Shown here piece after piece: positions 31,600-41,269 of a DNA stretch of 64,000 nt. Every line of letters starts with the position of its first letter. Within the stretch, counting starts at the first letter, position 1. The DNA is from Prochlorococcus marinus str. MIT 9211 (GTDB lineage Bacteria > Cyanobacteriota > Cyanobacteriia > PCC-6307 > Cyanobiaceae). The notes below the pieces were generated by a model. The model was not told where the DNA came from and ran no database searches. It saw only the letters and a program-made list of their open reading frames with translations. The position numbers and the translations under genes are program-made. The stretch spans positions 1,605,941 through 1,669,940 of the forward strand of contig NC_009976.1 of assembly GCF_000018585.1 (NCBI RefSeq), read 5' to 3'.

Positions 31600-32237
31600 A
31601 AGGATTTATCAATTTCAGATAATGAATCTTTAGTAGCTCGGAGAATAAAGAAAGCAACCCCCAAAGTTGCTAATATTCCTACTAAGCTAAAAGTAAAAGA
31701 AATCCAATCACTACGATTAGCAAGGGTAAAATCAAACTTTGTTATTTCACCTGCTAATGAACCAAGGCTGCAATATAAGATCGTGCCAGGAAGAATGCCT
31801 AGAATGCCTATCATAAAATCTCTTATAGAAATCTTACTTAGGCCATACGCGAGGTTAAGAAAACCAAAAGGAAATAATGGAGATAAGCGTGTGAGAAAAA
31901 TAAACTTTAATCCTTCTTGAAAAACTAAATCTTCAATCGACTGCAATTTAGGAAATAACAATAATTTTTTTCGAGCCCAACTTCTCAAAAAAGTTCTTCC
32001 ACAAAAGAAAGTTAAAATTGCACCTAACAATGCTCCTAAAAAAACAAATATACTGCCCAGAAAAGTACCATATATTAGACCAGCTACCATGGACAACCAT
32101 GATCCTGGCAATAATAGTGTTACCCAGATTACATATAAAGTAATAAATACTAAAATACCGAACGGGCTAATGAATAGTTCAGTCTGGTTATTAAACCAAT
32201 GCTCTAAGCTAATGTTTCCTAAAAATAATAAGTTCAA
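31596..32237 (-). CDS. TVP38/TMEM64 (DedA-related) membrane protein
   Basis: A 213-residue integral membrane protein of the SNARE-associated/VTT group. Hydrophobic segments lie at about 25-60 ([19 protein letters not shown] and GLIYG), 60-80, 130-160 and 180-200. The conserved motif GxxxGxxLxFxxxR appears as [20 protein letters not shown], and [15 protein letters not shown] follows. Members of this superfamily are linked to lipid scrambling, but this one is not characterised here. The TTG start overlaps the valS stop as TTGA. Confidence 0.85.
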   Translation of the reverse strand: MNLLFLGNISLEHWFNNQTELFISPFGILVFITLYVIWVTLLLPGSWLSMVAGLIYGTFLGSIFVFLGALLGAILTFFCGRTFLRSWARKKLLLFPKLQSIEDLVFQEGLKFIFLTRLSPLFPFGFLNLAYGLSKISIRDFMIGILGILPGTILYCSLGSLAGEITKFDFTLANRSDWISFTFSLVGILATLGVAFFILRATKDSLSEIDKSF

Positions 32238-35035
32238 CTCAAACCTGCAATGCGCTTAATAACTAAATCAGCTTGTGATTTTGCGGCAATTAGTTTACTC
32301 TTACAATCTAAAATAATGGCTTCAGGAGCTTTGTTAATAAAGCTTGGATTATCTAATCTTTTAGACAGAGAAGTTATTTCTTTTTGTGCTTTGATTAAAT
32401 CTTTTTCTAAACGTTTCCGCAATCCATCCAAATCAACTAAGCCCTCAATAGGCAAAAGGACCTCTAGATCGCCAGAAACACCTGCTAAAGCTTTGATAGA
32501 AGGTTTACCAAGAAGTTCGTCCGGATGAAAAACTTCTACTTTATTCGCTCGTGTTAGTGACTGGATATCCGCTTTGGCCTTGTGAAGAATATCTGCAAGT
32601 TTGCTGTTAGTCGTAACAAAACGGACTGGTACATTTTGACCAGGCTTCAACCCAGCTTCAGCACGCAAATTACGAACCAATTTAATAGAAGCAAAAAGTG
32701 CAGAGAAAGAACTCTCTAACTCTTCATCTAAAAAGCCTTCTTGACATGCGGGCCAAAGGTTTAACGCAAGCATCTTTTGGTCAGGGAAACCTGTAATGCC
32801 ATGCCAAAGTTCTTCAGTTAAATGAGGCATTAAGGGGTGCAACATTACTAAAAGTTCTCTAAGGACCTTAAACATTACTTGTTGAGCAATTCTTCTATCT
32901 TTCAATTGAGATTGAGTCAATGAATCTCCAGGATTAAGTCGACGCTTAATTAACTCCAAATACCAATCACAAAAATCATTCCAACTAAATTCATACAGTC
33001 CTTTTGCTGCCTCTCCAAGAGCATAACTTGTAAATTTCTTAGAAGTTTCAGAGTTAATTCTTGCCAACCTCGACAAAATCCATTTATCAGAAAGTTGTAA
33101 ATCAGAGAAATTAAGTTCTTCAAATGTCTCATCAAAAGTAGTAGTACCTAGATTAATTAACGCAAAGCGAGTGGCATTCCATAACTTATTCGCAAAATTA
33201 CGTGCCGCCTCAACAGTAACAGAAGTATCTGTTTTCCTATCGTAATCGAGTCTGATGTCTTGCCCTGCACCAGCGACTTCCTTGACTAAAGCAAAGCGCA
33301 ACGCATCAGTGCCATAACGGTCAATTAATACAAGGGGATCAATCCCGTTACCAAGACTTTTACTCATTTTACGATTCTGTTCGTCCCTTACTAGCCCATG
33401 AATATAAACATCTTTAAAAGGCATTTGACCAGTAAAAGCACCAGCCATCATTGTCATTCTGGCAACCCAGAAGAAAATGATATCAAAACCTGTGACTAAC
33501 GTATTTGTAGGGTACCAACAGTTAAAATCCGAATCATCTTCATCAGGCCATCCTAAAGTAGAGAAAGGCCATAAACCACTCGAGAACCAAGTATCCAATA
33601 CATCTGCATCTTGTTCTATAGCAACATCGTCTCCAAATTTTTCGCGGGCTTGTAAAAGTGCTTCCTCCTCTGAAAGTGCCACTATATAAGGAGTATGATC
33701 AGTCACTATAGAGTCAGTTTCACTAACAACAAACCATGCCGGGATCCTATGACCCCACCATAATTGCCGACTGATACACCAATCACGAATACCAGTTAAC
33801 CAATCCCGGTAAACTTTCTCCCAGCGAGTAGGGAAAAACTGAGGCTCACCCTTGACGAGATGTGCTCGACATCGATCAGCCATCGGCTCCATACGAACAA
33901 ACCACTGTGTAGACAATAATGGTTCAACAGGGACCTTACCCCGATCTGAAAAAGGCACGCTATGCCTATATGGTTCAATTTTGGTTAGCAATGACAGTTC
34001 TTTTAGGCCATTTACAACAGCTTCACGAGCTTTAAAGCGATCTAAACCTTCAAACTGACCAGCACTACTATTCATAGTGCCGTCTTTATTCATAACAGTA
34101 ATCTGGGGCAAATTATGCCTCTGACCTATTGCAAAATCATTTGGATCATGTGCTGGGGTGACTTTGACGCATCCAGTCCCAAAATCCTTATCAACATGAT
34201 CATCTGCAATGACAGGAATTTCTCGACCTACAAATGGCAAAGTGAGGGTTCTACCAACAAGGTGCCTATATCGATTATCCGAAGGATTAACTGCAACAGC
34301 TACATCTCCAAGCATCGTTTCAGGACGAGTAGTGGCAACTTCAAGATGCGTAGTCTCATCATCGGAAGAACCATTAGTTAATGGATATTGAAAATGCCAT
34401 AGATATCCATCCACTTCTTTCATTTCAACTTCTAGATCACTTACTGCTGAACCTGAAGCAGGGCACCAGTTCACAAGATATTCACCCCTATAAATCAAAC
34501 CCTGTTGATGTAAACGAACAAAAGCCTCAACAACGGCTTTGCTCAATCTTTCATCCATCGTAAATCTTTCTCTTTGCCAATCAACGGAATAGCCCAAACG
34601 TCGAAGTTGAGCCGCAATACGTCCTCCACTTTCTGATTTCCAAGCCCAAGCCCTTTGTAAAAATTCTTCTCTACCTAAATCATCACGATTAATTCCTTCT
34701 TCTTTAAATTGCTTTTCAAGAATTGTCTGCACTGCAATAGAGGCGTGATCTGTACCTGGTAAACAAAGTACATTCTTCCCTTGCAAGCGTTGAAAGCGAA
34801 CAATCGTATCAATCAGTGCTGTATTAAAAGCATGTCCCATGTGAAGACTGCCAGTAACATTTGGAGGAGGAATTACCAGCGAAAAAGGCTCCCCAGAATC
34901 ATTAGGGTCTGGATGAAAGGCACCAGAGGATTCCCACAACTTCTGCCAGCGACTTTCTGTCCCACCTGGGTCATACGTCTTTGGCAAAGAATCAACTGCT
35001 TGCCTTAAACCTTGATTTACCAAATGATCAGCCAC
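32234..35035 (-). CDS. valS: Valyl-tRNA synthetase
   Basis: Class I synthetase that charges tRNA-Val; a tRNA-Val lies 1.2 kb away. The 933-residue protein has the HIGH-type motif as HMGH in [16 protein letters not shown] (about 55-70), the editing domain with [20 protein letters not shown] in [10 protein letters not shown] (about 555-564), the helical anticodon-binding domain and the C-terminal coiled coil (about 860-930) typical of ValRS. The stop overlaps the start of the TVP38-type gene. The upstream region to 35107 is 72 bases and unremarkable. Confidence 0.97.
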   Translation of the reverse strand: MADHLVNQGLRQAVDSLPKTYDPGGTESRWQKLWESSGAFHPDPNDSGEPFSLVIPPPNVTGSLHMGHAFNTALIDTIVRFQRLQGKNVLCLPGTDHASIAVQTILEKQFKEEGINRDDLGREEFLQRAWAWKSESGGRIAAQLRRLGYSVDWQRERFTMDERLSKAVVEAFVRLHQQGLIYRGEYLVNWCPASGSAVSDLEVEMKEVDGYLWHFQYPLTNGSSDDETTHLEVATTRPETMLGDVAVAVNPSDNRYRHLVGRTLTLPFVGREIPVIADDHVDKDFGTGCVKVTPAHDPNDFAIGQRHNLPQITVMNKDGTMNSSAGQFEGLDRFKAREAVVNGLKELSLLTKIEPYRHSVPFSDRGKVPVEPLLSTQWFVRMEPMADRCRAHLVKGEPQFFPTRWEKVYRDWLTGIRDWCISRQLWWGHRIPAWFVVSETDSIVTDHTPYIVALSEEEALLQAREKFGDDVAIEQDADVLDTWFSSGLWPFSTLGWPDEDDSDFNCWYPTNTLVTGFDIIFFWVARMTMMAGAFTGQMPFKDVYIHGLVRDEQNRKMSKSLGNGIDPLVLIDRYGTDALRFALVKEVAGAGQDIRLDYDRKTDTSVTVEAARNFANKLWNATRFALINLGTTTFDETFEELNFSDLQLSDKWILSRLARINSETSKKFTSYALGEAAKGLYEFSWNDFCDWYLELIKRRLNPGDSLTQSQLKDRRIAQQVMFKVLRELLVMLHPLMPHLTEELWHGITGFPDQKMLALNLWPACQEGFLDEELESSFSALFASIKLVRNLRAEAGLKPGQNVPVRFVTTNSKLADILHKAKADIQSLTRANKVEVFHPDELLGKPSIKALAGVSGDLEVLLPIEGLVDLDGLRKRLEKDLIKAQKEITSLSKRLDNPSFINKAPEAIILDCKSKLIAAKSQADLVIKRIAGLS

Positions 35036-35107
35036 GAAAAATATTTAAAGCATGCTTGCAAACACTAATTAAATTCTATCTTTATGCACAAGCCATCTGA
35101 CACTTTT

Positions 35108-35560
35108 TCAAGATTTCCAAGGTATAGCAATAATTCCATTATATTCCTTCCAAAAAGTCTGATCTGCCTGAATCCTGTCCCATAAGCCAACAGTTTTCAA
35201 GGCTTCTACCACTTGATGAAATGTAATTTCCTGACTACCAGTAATTGGGATAGCTAGTACTTGTTCCTCTAATGGATCTGCCATCAAATGGACACACAAG
35301 CTTTCAAGAATCCTTTCAAAGAAAATTTTCCTCATCCTAGTAGTTAAATTTGGGCCTAAGGCTTCTGCAAACAATTCAAGACTTTCTTTTTCGCCCGATA
35401 AACCACAATTTATTGCAACCCAAATTAAAAATTTAGCCCAACTATCTACGGTCCACAAAGGTTGGAAAGTGAGTCTTTTGCTCCGGACCAGTTCATTAAA
35501 TGCAAATTCAAATACTTTGGATTGAATGATTGTTTTTTCCGATTTTGACATAGAAAACAA
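35108..35560 (-). CDS. Protein of unknown function, cyanobacterial type
   Basis: A 150-residue protein that I do not recognise. It is mainly helical: VFEFAFNELVRSKRL, WTVDSWAKFLIWVAINCGLSGEKESLELFAEALG and RMRKIFFERILESLCVHLMADP. The end is ordered with an aromatic pattern (LWDRIQADQTFWKEY). It has no signal peptide or membrane helix. An ATG three codons in is an alternative start. It is divergent from the small acidic protein that follows, with 50 bases between the two likely starts. Confidence 0.65.
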   Translation of the reverse strand: MFSMSKSEKTIIQSKVFEFAFNELVRSKRLTFQPLWTVDSWAKFLIWVAINCGLSGEKESLELFAEALGPNLTTRMRKIFFERILESLCVHLMADPLEEQVLAIPITGSQEITFHQVVEALKTVGLWDRIQADQTFWKEYNGIIAIPWKS

Positions 35561-35610
35561 CCTCTCCTTATAAAATCAAATTTAATGGCCTTTAAATGAC
35601 ATTAACAATC

Positions 35611-35865
35611 ATGATGGATCTCAATGATGCAGAGCTTGAATTCTCAGATCTGGTTTACGCCTATCAAAGCTGGATAATTGCCGTAATTAATGATGAAAAA
35701 CTAGACAGTGAAAACAAGCTATTAACCAATGAAATATCAGATGACGCCTTAAATGCAATGAGATTTCTACCGGGAGAAGTCACTACTGCTATAGAAACAA
35801 GTTTGGCCCGCGTATATGACGTTGATCCAGATGAACTTTCTTCAATACTTTTTCCAGAAGAATAG
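35611..35865 (+). CDS. Small acidic protein of unknown function
   Basis: About 84 residues from the ATG at 35611 (MMDLNDAELEFSDLVYAYQ), or 83 from the next codon; an upstream ATG at 35596 would add five. The composition is strongly acidic, ending in VDPDELSSILFPEE, and the sequence is regular and helical. No motif or family is recognised. It converges with the A-type Fe-S-like gene across 44 bases. Confidence 0.6.
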   Translation: MMDLNDAELEFSDLVYAYQSWIIAVINDEKLDSENKLLTNEISDDALNAMRFLPGEVTTAIETSLARVYDVDPDELSSILFPEE

Positions 35866-35909
35866 TGTTTTGAATTTAAACACTTCTAGCACTAAGCAGA
35901 ACTTGAACT

Positions 35910-36263
35910 TTACTCACGAATTTCTCTTTTGATTTTAAAGCCAGCTCCACATGAACATGTTTCATATCCCATTGACGTACTGATTAAAAACCCTCCCCCA
36001 CTTAAATCTGCGTAATAATTCAAATTTAACCCTTGAAGAAGATCTAATTGATCCGAAGGTGCATACAAAGTCACTCCATCAGCCCTTGCAACAGGAACGC
36101 CATTATTTTTTCCTGGTTGAACTCTGATATGAAACCATCCCTTAATGGAACTATCTTCTAAAAAATCAATATGCATGATACCTGGTGTGCCTGCAAAAGC
36201 TGACTGTCTGACTAATTCAGCTGAAGCTGTTGGAGTAACAGTGAAGCTAAGAAGTTTGTTCAT
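35910..36263 (-). CDS. HesB/IscA-like protein with an incomplete cysteine set
   Basis: A 117-residue member of the A-type iron-sulfur carrier fold by its end, SGGGFLISTSMGYETCSCGAGF, which corresponds to the C-terminal cysteine pair of IscA/SufA. The first conserved cysteine, expected near residues 35-45 in an SGCSG-type segment, is absent; that region reads HIDFLEDSSIKGWFHI. It may therefore not carry clusters in the canonical way. It could be a divergent A-type paralogue. It is transcribed away from the adjacent tRNA on the same strand. Confidence 0.75.
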   Translation of the reverse strand: MNKLLSFTVTPTASAELVRQSAFAGTPGIMHIDFLEDSSIKGWFHIRVQPGKNNGVPVARADGVTLYAPSDQLDLLQGLNLNYYADLSGGGFLISTSMGYETCSCGAGFKIKREIRE

Positions 36264-36276
36264 ACAACTAAGAGAA

Positions 36277-36348
<72 letters not shown>

Positions 36349-36404
36349 GTTAGACAATTCTGCCTTACTAAGCCAGGCTAAGCATAATAAATAGTTATAA
36401 AGTA

Positions 36405-36884
36405 ATGGCCTTAGGCCCAAAACATGACAAATCTACTAAATTTTGGAGCTTACCTTTTGGCATAGTCATAGGAATAACATTAGGTCTACAAAATGGGATT
36501 TTGGCAGGCATTTCCTTCGCATTAGGCGGATTATGGTTGTCTCCAGACTTAGATATTGATTCTAAACCTCTAAAAAGATGGGGAATCCTGAAAATAATGT
36601 GGTGGCCATACAGAAAGATAATTCCACATCGTTCATTCTTTTCTCACGGTCCAGTTATAGGAACTACTCTAAGAGTGTTATATCTAATGGCAATATTCAC
36701 TTTCATGCAATTAATCCTCAAAAATCTTGGGATTGAGCCAACAAGCCTTTCAACGGAGAATTTAATAAAGTCTATTTACCAATATCCTAAAAGTGCATTA
36801 GCAATTTTCTTAGGTATTGAAGGAAGTGCATGGCTTCACCTTATTCAAGATAAAGATCCACTCCCAATTAAATGGAAGAATTAA
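36405..36884 (+). CDS. DUF2227-type membrane protein
   Basis: A 159-residue membrane protein of the DUF2227 group, called putative metal-binding. It has hydrophobic segments at about 16-45 and 90-110 and near the C terminus. The family pattern LSPDLDIDSKPLKRWG and later PHRSFFSHGPVIGT places clustered Asp and His residues that could bind a metal. Activity is unknown. It starts 56 bases after the divergent tRNA gene and precedes mazG by 44 bases. Confidence 0.8.
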   Translation: MALGPKHDKSTKFWSLPFGIVIGITLGLQNGILAGISFALGGLWLSPDLDIDSKPLKRWGILKIMWWPYRKIIPHRSFFSHGPVIGTTLRVLYLMAIFTFMQLILKNLGIEPTSLSTENLIKSIYQYPKSALAIFLGIEGSAWLHLIQDKDPLPIKWKN

Positions 36885-36928
36885 ATGGTTAACGAAAAAA
36901 TTGAAACCCAATAACAAGGATTAATTTC

Positions 36929-37744
36929 ATGCACACAAACTCATCAAACAACGAGAATGAAGAACTCCTTAAGCTAATTGAAGTTGTATCAAAGCTGAGA
37001 GATCCAATTAAGGGATGTTCCTGGGACATTAAACAAACACACCAGTCTTTAATACCTTACGTATTAGAAGAGGCCTATGAAGTAGCAGATGCAATTCTTG
37101 AAAATGATACAGAAAATTTATGCGAAGAACTAGGGGATTTATTATTACAAGTAATAATTCATGCTCAAATAGCAAGTGAAAAAAAACTATTTGACTTTAA
37201 TGACATAGCCAAGGGAATAACTAGGAAGTTAATTCGTCGACATCCTCATATTTTTAGCAATCAGCCTCGACAAATTAGCTGGGAACAAATCAAAACCACA
37301 GAAAAAAATTTACCAATTAGTAATACTCCTATTAGTGATCAGATGAAATATAAAATTCGTCCCCAGCCAGCAATCACAGGAGCAATGTATATATCTCAAA
37401 AGGCAGCAAAAGCAGGTTTTGAATGGGAAAAATTTCACTATCTTTGGGAAAAATTTTCCGAAGAAAGTAAGGAATTGGAAGAAGCATTGAACAAGAAAGA
37501 TATGATCAACGCACAAGAAGAACTAGGCGATGTAATGTTTACTCTTATCAATATTGCAAGATGGCATAAGTTAAATCCTGAAGAAGGTCTACGAGGGACT
37601 AACAAAAGATTTTTAGATAGATTTTCTTATATCGAGTCAAAACTAAAAGGAGATTTTCACAATCAGTCTATAAACAAGTTAAAGCTCCTATGGAAGGAAG
37701 CAAAAGAATTTATGAATCAAAGAAATAAAAGCAAAAATAATTAA
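36929..37744 (+). CDS. mazG: Nucleoside triphosphate pyrophosphohydrolase MazG
   Basis: House-cleaning enzyme that hydrolyses NTPs and dNTPs to monophosphates. The 271-residue protein has the two tandem MazG modules of the long form. The first carries EEAYEVADAI and EELGDLLLQVIIHAQIA (about 48-80), the second EELGDVMFTLINIARW (about 192-207), giving the metal-binding acidic residues in each. The sequence KGCSWDIKQTHQSLIPYVLEE precedes the first. It follows the DUF2227 gene on the same strand and lies 88 bases before speE. Confidence 0.95.
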   Translation: MHTNSSNNENEELLKLIEVVSKLRDPIKGCSWDIKQTHQSLIPYVLEEAYEVADAILENDTENLCEELGDLLLQVIIHAQIASEKKLFDFNDIAKGITRKLIRRHPHIFSNQPRQISWEQIKTTEKNLPISNTPISDQMKYKIRPQPAITGAMYISQKAAKAGFEWEKFHYLWEKFSEESKELEEALNKKDMINAQEELGDVMFTLINIARWHKLNPEEGLRGTNKRFLDRFSYIESKLKGDFHNQSINKLKLLWKEAKEFMNQRNKSKNN

Positions 37745-37832
37745 TCAACTGCTATATCTAAAGAAAGAGTTATGCTGGGTTGAATTAAGAATATTTCGGT
37801 AACCTGGATGCAATATAATTATTAGCTTCTAT

Positions 37833-38705
37833 ATGCTTAAGCATAGATTGCTATCTAAGATCTTCTCCACTTGGATTGATGAATATCAAGAAGATGCTCG
37901 CTTTGGTCTAAAAGGAAAAATAATCATTGATGAAGAAAGCGAATTTCAAAAGATCACTCTGATCGAGAGCAAGCGATATGGGAAAGCTTTACTACTAAAC
38001 AATTGCTGGATGACAGCAGAACATCAAGAAAAGCAATATCACGAATGCCTCGTTCACCCAGCCTTATCTAGCGCAGAAAAAATTTACAAAATACTGATTA
38101 TTGGCGGTGGAGATGGAGGAACTGCACGAGAGTGTTTGAAATATAGGGAAGTTCAGCAAATAGATTTGATAGAAATAGATAGACGAGTTGTTGAATTAAG
38201 TCAAAAGCATCTTCCTGAAATTGGTGGAAATGCTTGGAAAGATGAGCGTTTAAATCTTCAAATTGCAAATGGCATCAATTGGGTCGCTCAGTCGCAAGAC
38301 AATTCTTATGACGTCGTAATCATTGATGGAGCAGATCCAGAAGGACCATCTGAAGGCTTGTTTAACAAAGCTTTTTTTGAAGACTGCCGTCGCATTCTCA
38401 AAGATGGAGGTATTTTCTCAACTCAATCTGAATCAGCAGAAGCTTTTCATGCAATTCATATTGATATGGTAAAAATAATTCGCGAAGTATTTGATTACGC
38501 AAGTCCTTTATATGGCAACGTACCTATATATCCAAGTGGGTGGTGGAGTTGGACTTTTGCGTCTATGAAAAAACCAAGATATCTCAAACCTATACCGAAC
38601 AGAGTGAATGAAATTCTTCAATCATGCGAAATATGGAGTCCTCGTTGGCAGAGCGGCGCCTTTAATTCCATCCCAGCATTTCTTGAACGAGCGCTTAATC
38701 AATGA
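37833..38705 (+). CDS. speE: Spermidine synthase
   Basis: Aminopropyltransferase that adds the propylamine of decarboxylated SAM to putrescine. The 290-residue protein has the Rossmann-like core with [17 protein letters not shown] (about 89-105), the diagnostic [23 protein letters not shown] near 164-180, and the catalytic aspartate in that segment. Its stop overlaps the speB start by four bases, so the two polyamine genes are likely coupled. Confidence 0.95.
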   Translation: MLKHRLLSKIFSTWIDEYQEDARFGLKGKIIIDEESEFQKITLIESKRYGKALLLNNCWMTAEHQEKQYHECLVHPALSSAEKIYKILIIGGGDGGTARECLKYREVQQIDLIEIDRRVVELSQKHLPEIGGNAWKDERLNLQIANGINWVAQSQDNSYDVVIIDGADPEGPSEGLFNKAFFEDCRRILKDGGIFSTQSESAEAFHAIHIDMVKIIREVFDYASPLYGNVPIYPSGWWSWTFASMKKPRYLKPIPNRVNEILQSCEIWSPRWQSGAFNSIPAFLERALNQ

Positions 38706-39592
38706 AAATCAATCAAAACCTAACATTTAATAATAGTGAGGGGATATTTATCGGCAGCCAAACAAACTGCAAAGATTGCAAGATTGGCATCTACGGTGTT
38801 CCTTATGATGGAACAACATCATTTAGACCAGGTACGCGCTTCGGTCCATCTGCAATAAGGAACATTAGCAATGGAATTGAATCTTTCTGCCCACAATTAA
38901 ATCTTGATCTTGAAGACTTAAAATATGTTGATCTTGGCTCTTTAGATATTCCTTTTGGAGCACCAGAAAAAGTTATAAATCTAGTAAAGCAAGCCACTAT
39001 TCTACTTATGCAAAAAGGGATCAAACCTTTATTACTTGGAGGAGAGCATTCCATTACAGAAGGTGCAATAGCAGGAATAGTAGATTTTCATCCTGAACTA
39101 ATTATTCTTCAATTAGATGCCCATGCTGATCTTCGAGATGAATGGTTAGGTTCAAAGCATAATCATGCTTGCGTAATGCGTAGATGCATAGAAATTTTAC
39201 CAAGCAAAAAAATCTTTCAAATGGGTATTCGAAGCGGAACTAGTAAGGAATTTAAAGAGCTTAAAGAAAAGAAAAGATTAATTTCTCATCAAAGTGGGCA
39301 GGTTGCCAAGAGTCTAGATAAGGCAATGCAGCCTTATCTAGGCATGCCTATTTATTTAACATTAGATCTCGATTGGTTCGACCCAAGTGTGATGCCTGGG
39401 ACGGGAACACCAGAACCCGGTGGATTTTTATGGCAAGACTTTGCAGCTGTAATAGAGGTAATTAAAAAACATAATTTAATTGCTGCAGATATAGTTGAAT
39501 TAGCTCCTAAGTTAGATCATTCTGAAATTAGTAGTATTCTTGCCGCAAAAATTGCTCGAAGTCTAATCATGTTACTATCGCTAGAAAAATAA
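38702..39592 (+). CDS. speB: Agmatinase (ureohydrolase family)
   Basis: Manganese hydrolase that converts agmatine to putrescine and urea. The 296-residue protein carries the family metal-binding motifs: [10 protein letters not shown] (about 117-126), [10 protein letters not shown] (about 139-148) and [20 protein letters not shown] (about 220-239). Overlap with speE (ATGA) supports a polyamine role over arginase, because the SpeB product is the SpeE substrate. Agmatinase and the related guanidino hydrolases share these motifs, so the exact substrate is inferred from context. Confidence 0.88.
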   Translation: MKINQNLTFNNSEGIFIGSQTNCKDCKIGIYGVPYDGTTSFRPGTRFGPSAIRNISNGIESFCPQLNLDLEDLKYVDLGSLDIPFGAPEKVINLVKQATILLMQKGIKPLLLGGEHSITEGAIAGIVDFHPELIILQLDAHADLRDEWLGSKHNHACVMRRCIEILPSKKIFQMGIRSGTSKEFKELKEKKRLISHQSGQVAKSLDKAMQPYLGMPIYLTLDLDWFDPSVMPGTGTPEPGGFLWQDFAAVIEVIKKHNLIAADIVELAPKLDHSEISSILAAKIARSLIMLLSLEK

Positions 39593-39700
39593 AGCTATGG
39601 TTTCTAAATACTCATTCAGCCACTCCTAAATAATAAAAAACAACCGAAGAGCAATATTAATTGTAATTATTGAGTTCATTATCTTAAAGAACCTAAGTAT

Positions 39701-39940
39701 TTAATTGTTCAAAATTGAAAAGGCTTGACTAAAATCTAGCTGGGTATCTGATTGGAGATCTCTTTCTCTTTCTGCAAGATTTGGCAAGATAGGCTCTTTA
39801 GTTGACCAATGATGGCAAAAGGCAAGTTGAGCAATGTCAGGATGAACTTTTATTTTTCTAAGTAAGCACCAACCATATGAACTACTGTTCTGGCCACAGA
39901 TACAGTGTTTACAAGTTTGACAGCATTCCTTTAAAGACAT
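39701..39940 (-). CDS. Small cysteine-rich protein of unknown function
   Basis: A 79-residue peptide with a cysteine cluster at the N terminus (ECCQTCKHCICG, then WCLLRK and AFCHHW), giving eight Cys and several His in about 45 residues. This looks like a zinc or Fe-S site. The C-terminal third is acidic and plain (NLAERERDLQSD). No family is recognised. It is isolated on the minus strand between speB and gcvT, with 108 and 125 bases of non-coding sequence on either side that show no other structure. Confidence 0.6.
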   Translation of the reverse strand: MSLKECCQTCKHCICGQNSSSYGWCLLRKIKVHPDIAQLAFCHHWSTKEPILPNLAERERDLQSDTQLDFSQAFSILNN

Positions 39941-40065
39941 TTCTAACCTCCCAGACTCACAGGTTAGGTACAGTTTTCAAATCAGGCCATGAACCGTTAA
40001 ATTCTCCTTCATCCATTTATAAAGCAGCAATCACTTAATTCACTTATCGATTCAATAACAAACCA

Positions 40066-41199
40066 ATGGTCAGCAAACGAACTCCTCTATATGAAAACTT
40101 TCGGAAAGAAGGTGCTCACATGGTTTCTTTCGCAGGATGGGAAATGCCTATTCATTTCTCTGGACTAGTACTTGAGCATCATGCAGTAAGAAAAAAAGCT
40201 GGAATATTCGACATTTCTCATATGGGTGTTCTACTTATTCAAGGAAAAAGCGTCAAAGATAATTTACAAAAGTTGGTGCCATCCGATCTTTATCAAATTG
40301 GCTCTGGAGAAGCATGCTACACAGTCCTACTCAACAAGCATGGAGGAATCATTGATGATTTAATTATTTACGATTTGGGCGTAAATGATCAAAACATAGA
40401 ATCTCTGATGCTTGTGATCAACGCTTCCTGTAGTGATTCAGATACTAATTGGATAAAAGCTAATCTTCAGAATCAATCCATTTCAATTAACGATGCAAAA
40501 AAAGATGGCGTTTTATTAGCTGTACAAGGTCCTGATTCAGAAAAAAGCCTTAACAAAATTTTTGGTTCAACCTTTGAAGAATCAATCAGTAATCTGCCTC
40601 GGTTTGGACATAGAAAGTTGAAATTACAATTTCAAAGAACTAAAAAACCGTGCCCGGTATTTATTGCAAAAACTGGCTACACAGGAGAAGAAGGCTATGA
40701 ACTCCTCCTAGAGAAGGAGATGGGTATAACTCTTTGGGAAGAATTAGTAAAATCAGGTGTCACTCCTTGCGGACTGGGCGCAAGAGATACGCTGAGACTG
40801 GAAGCTGCAATGCATTTATATGGAAATGATTTAAACGAAGAAACTACCCCCTTTGAAGCAGGTCTAGGATGGTTAGTTCATCTAGAAATGCCCAAAACAT
40901 TTATTGGTAGAGAGGCCCTAGAAAAACAAATTGAGAAAGGAGTATCCAAACTTTTAGTTGGATTAGTAATTCAAGATGAACGCGCTATTGCTCGTAAAGG
41001 CTATGAGGTAATTTATGAAAATAAACCTATCGGTAAGATAACCAGCGGAAGTTGGTCTCCTACTCTTGAAAAAGCTATTGCACTAGCATATATACCCAAA
41101 CAAATGGCCCAAATAGGAACCGAGGTGTATGTGAAAATCAGAAACAAGCTACATCCCGCTAAAGTTGTAAAGAAACCGTTTTATCGCAGGATTTCCTGA
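40066..41199 (+). CDS. gcvT: Aminomethyltransferase, T protein of the glycine cleavage system
   Basis: Transfers the methylene group from aminomethyl-lipoyl GcvH to tetrahydrofolate. The 377-residue protein begins with YENFRKEGAHMVSFAGWEMPI and FDISHMGVLLI, and has AKTGYTGEEGYELLL near 204-218, CGLGARDTLRLEAAMHLYGND near 238-258 and the C-terminal barrel. gcvP and gcvH lie about 20 kb away, so the system is not one operon. I looked for a glycine riboswitch upstream (39941-40065) and saw no convincing one. Confidence 0.96.
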   Translation: MVSKRTPLYENFRKEGAHMVSFAGWEMPIHFSGLVLEHHAVRKKAGIFDISHMGVLLIQGKSVKDNLQKLVPSDLYQIGSGEACYTVLLNKHGGIIDDLIIYDLGVNDQNIESLMLVINASCSDSDTNWIKANLQNQSISINDAKKDGVLLAVQGPDSEKSLNKIFGSTFEESISNLPRFGHRKLKLQFQRTKKPCPVFIAKTGYTGEEGYELLLEKEMGITLWEELVKSGVTPCGLGARDTLRLEAAMHLYGNDLNEETTPFEAGLGWLVHLEMPKTFIGREALEKQIEKGVSKLLVGLVIQDERAIARKGYEVIYENKPIGKITSGSWSPTLEKAIALAYIPKQMAQIGTEVYVKIRNKLHPAKVVKKPFYRRIS

Positions 41200-41269
41200 A
41201 AAATACTTACTTTTATAGAGCTCTACACAACCACTATGGGAAACTCATTATTTGTACAAAAAAAATCCG

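Noticed and set aside
39941-40065. Glycine riboswitch before gcvT
   Set aside because: The spacer lacks the conserved paired elements; no GGAGAG-type core or tandem aptamer could be found.
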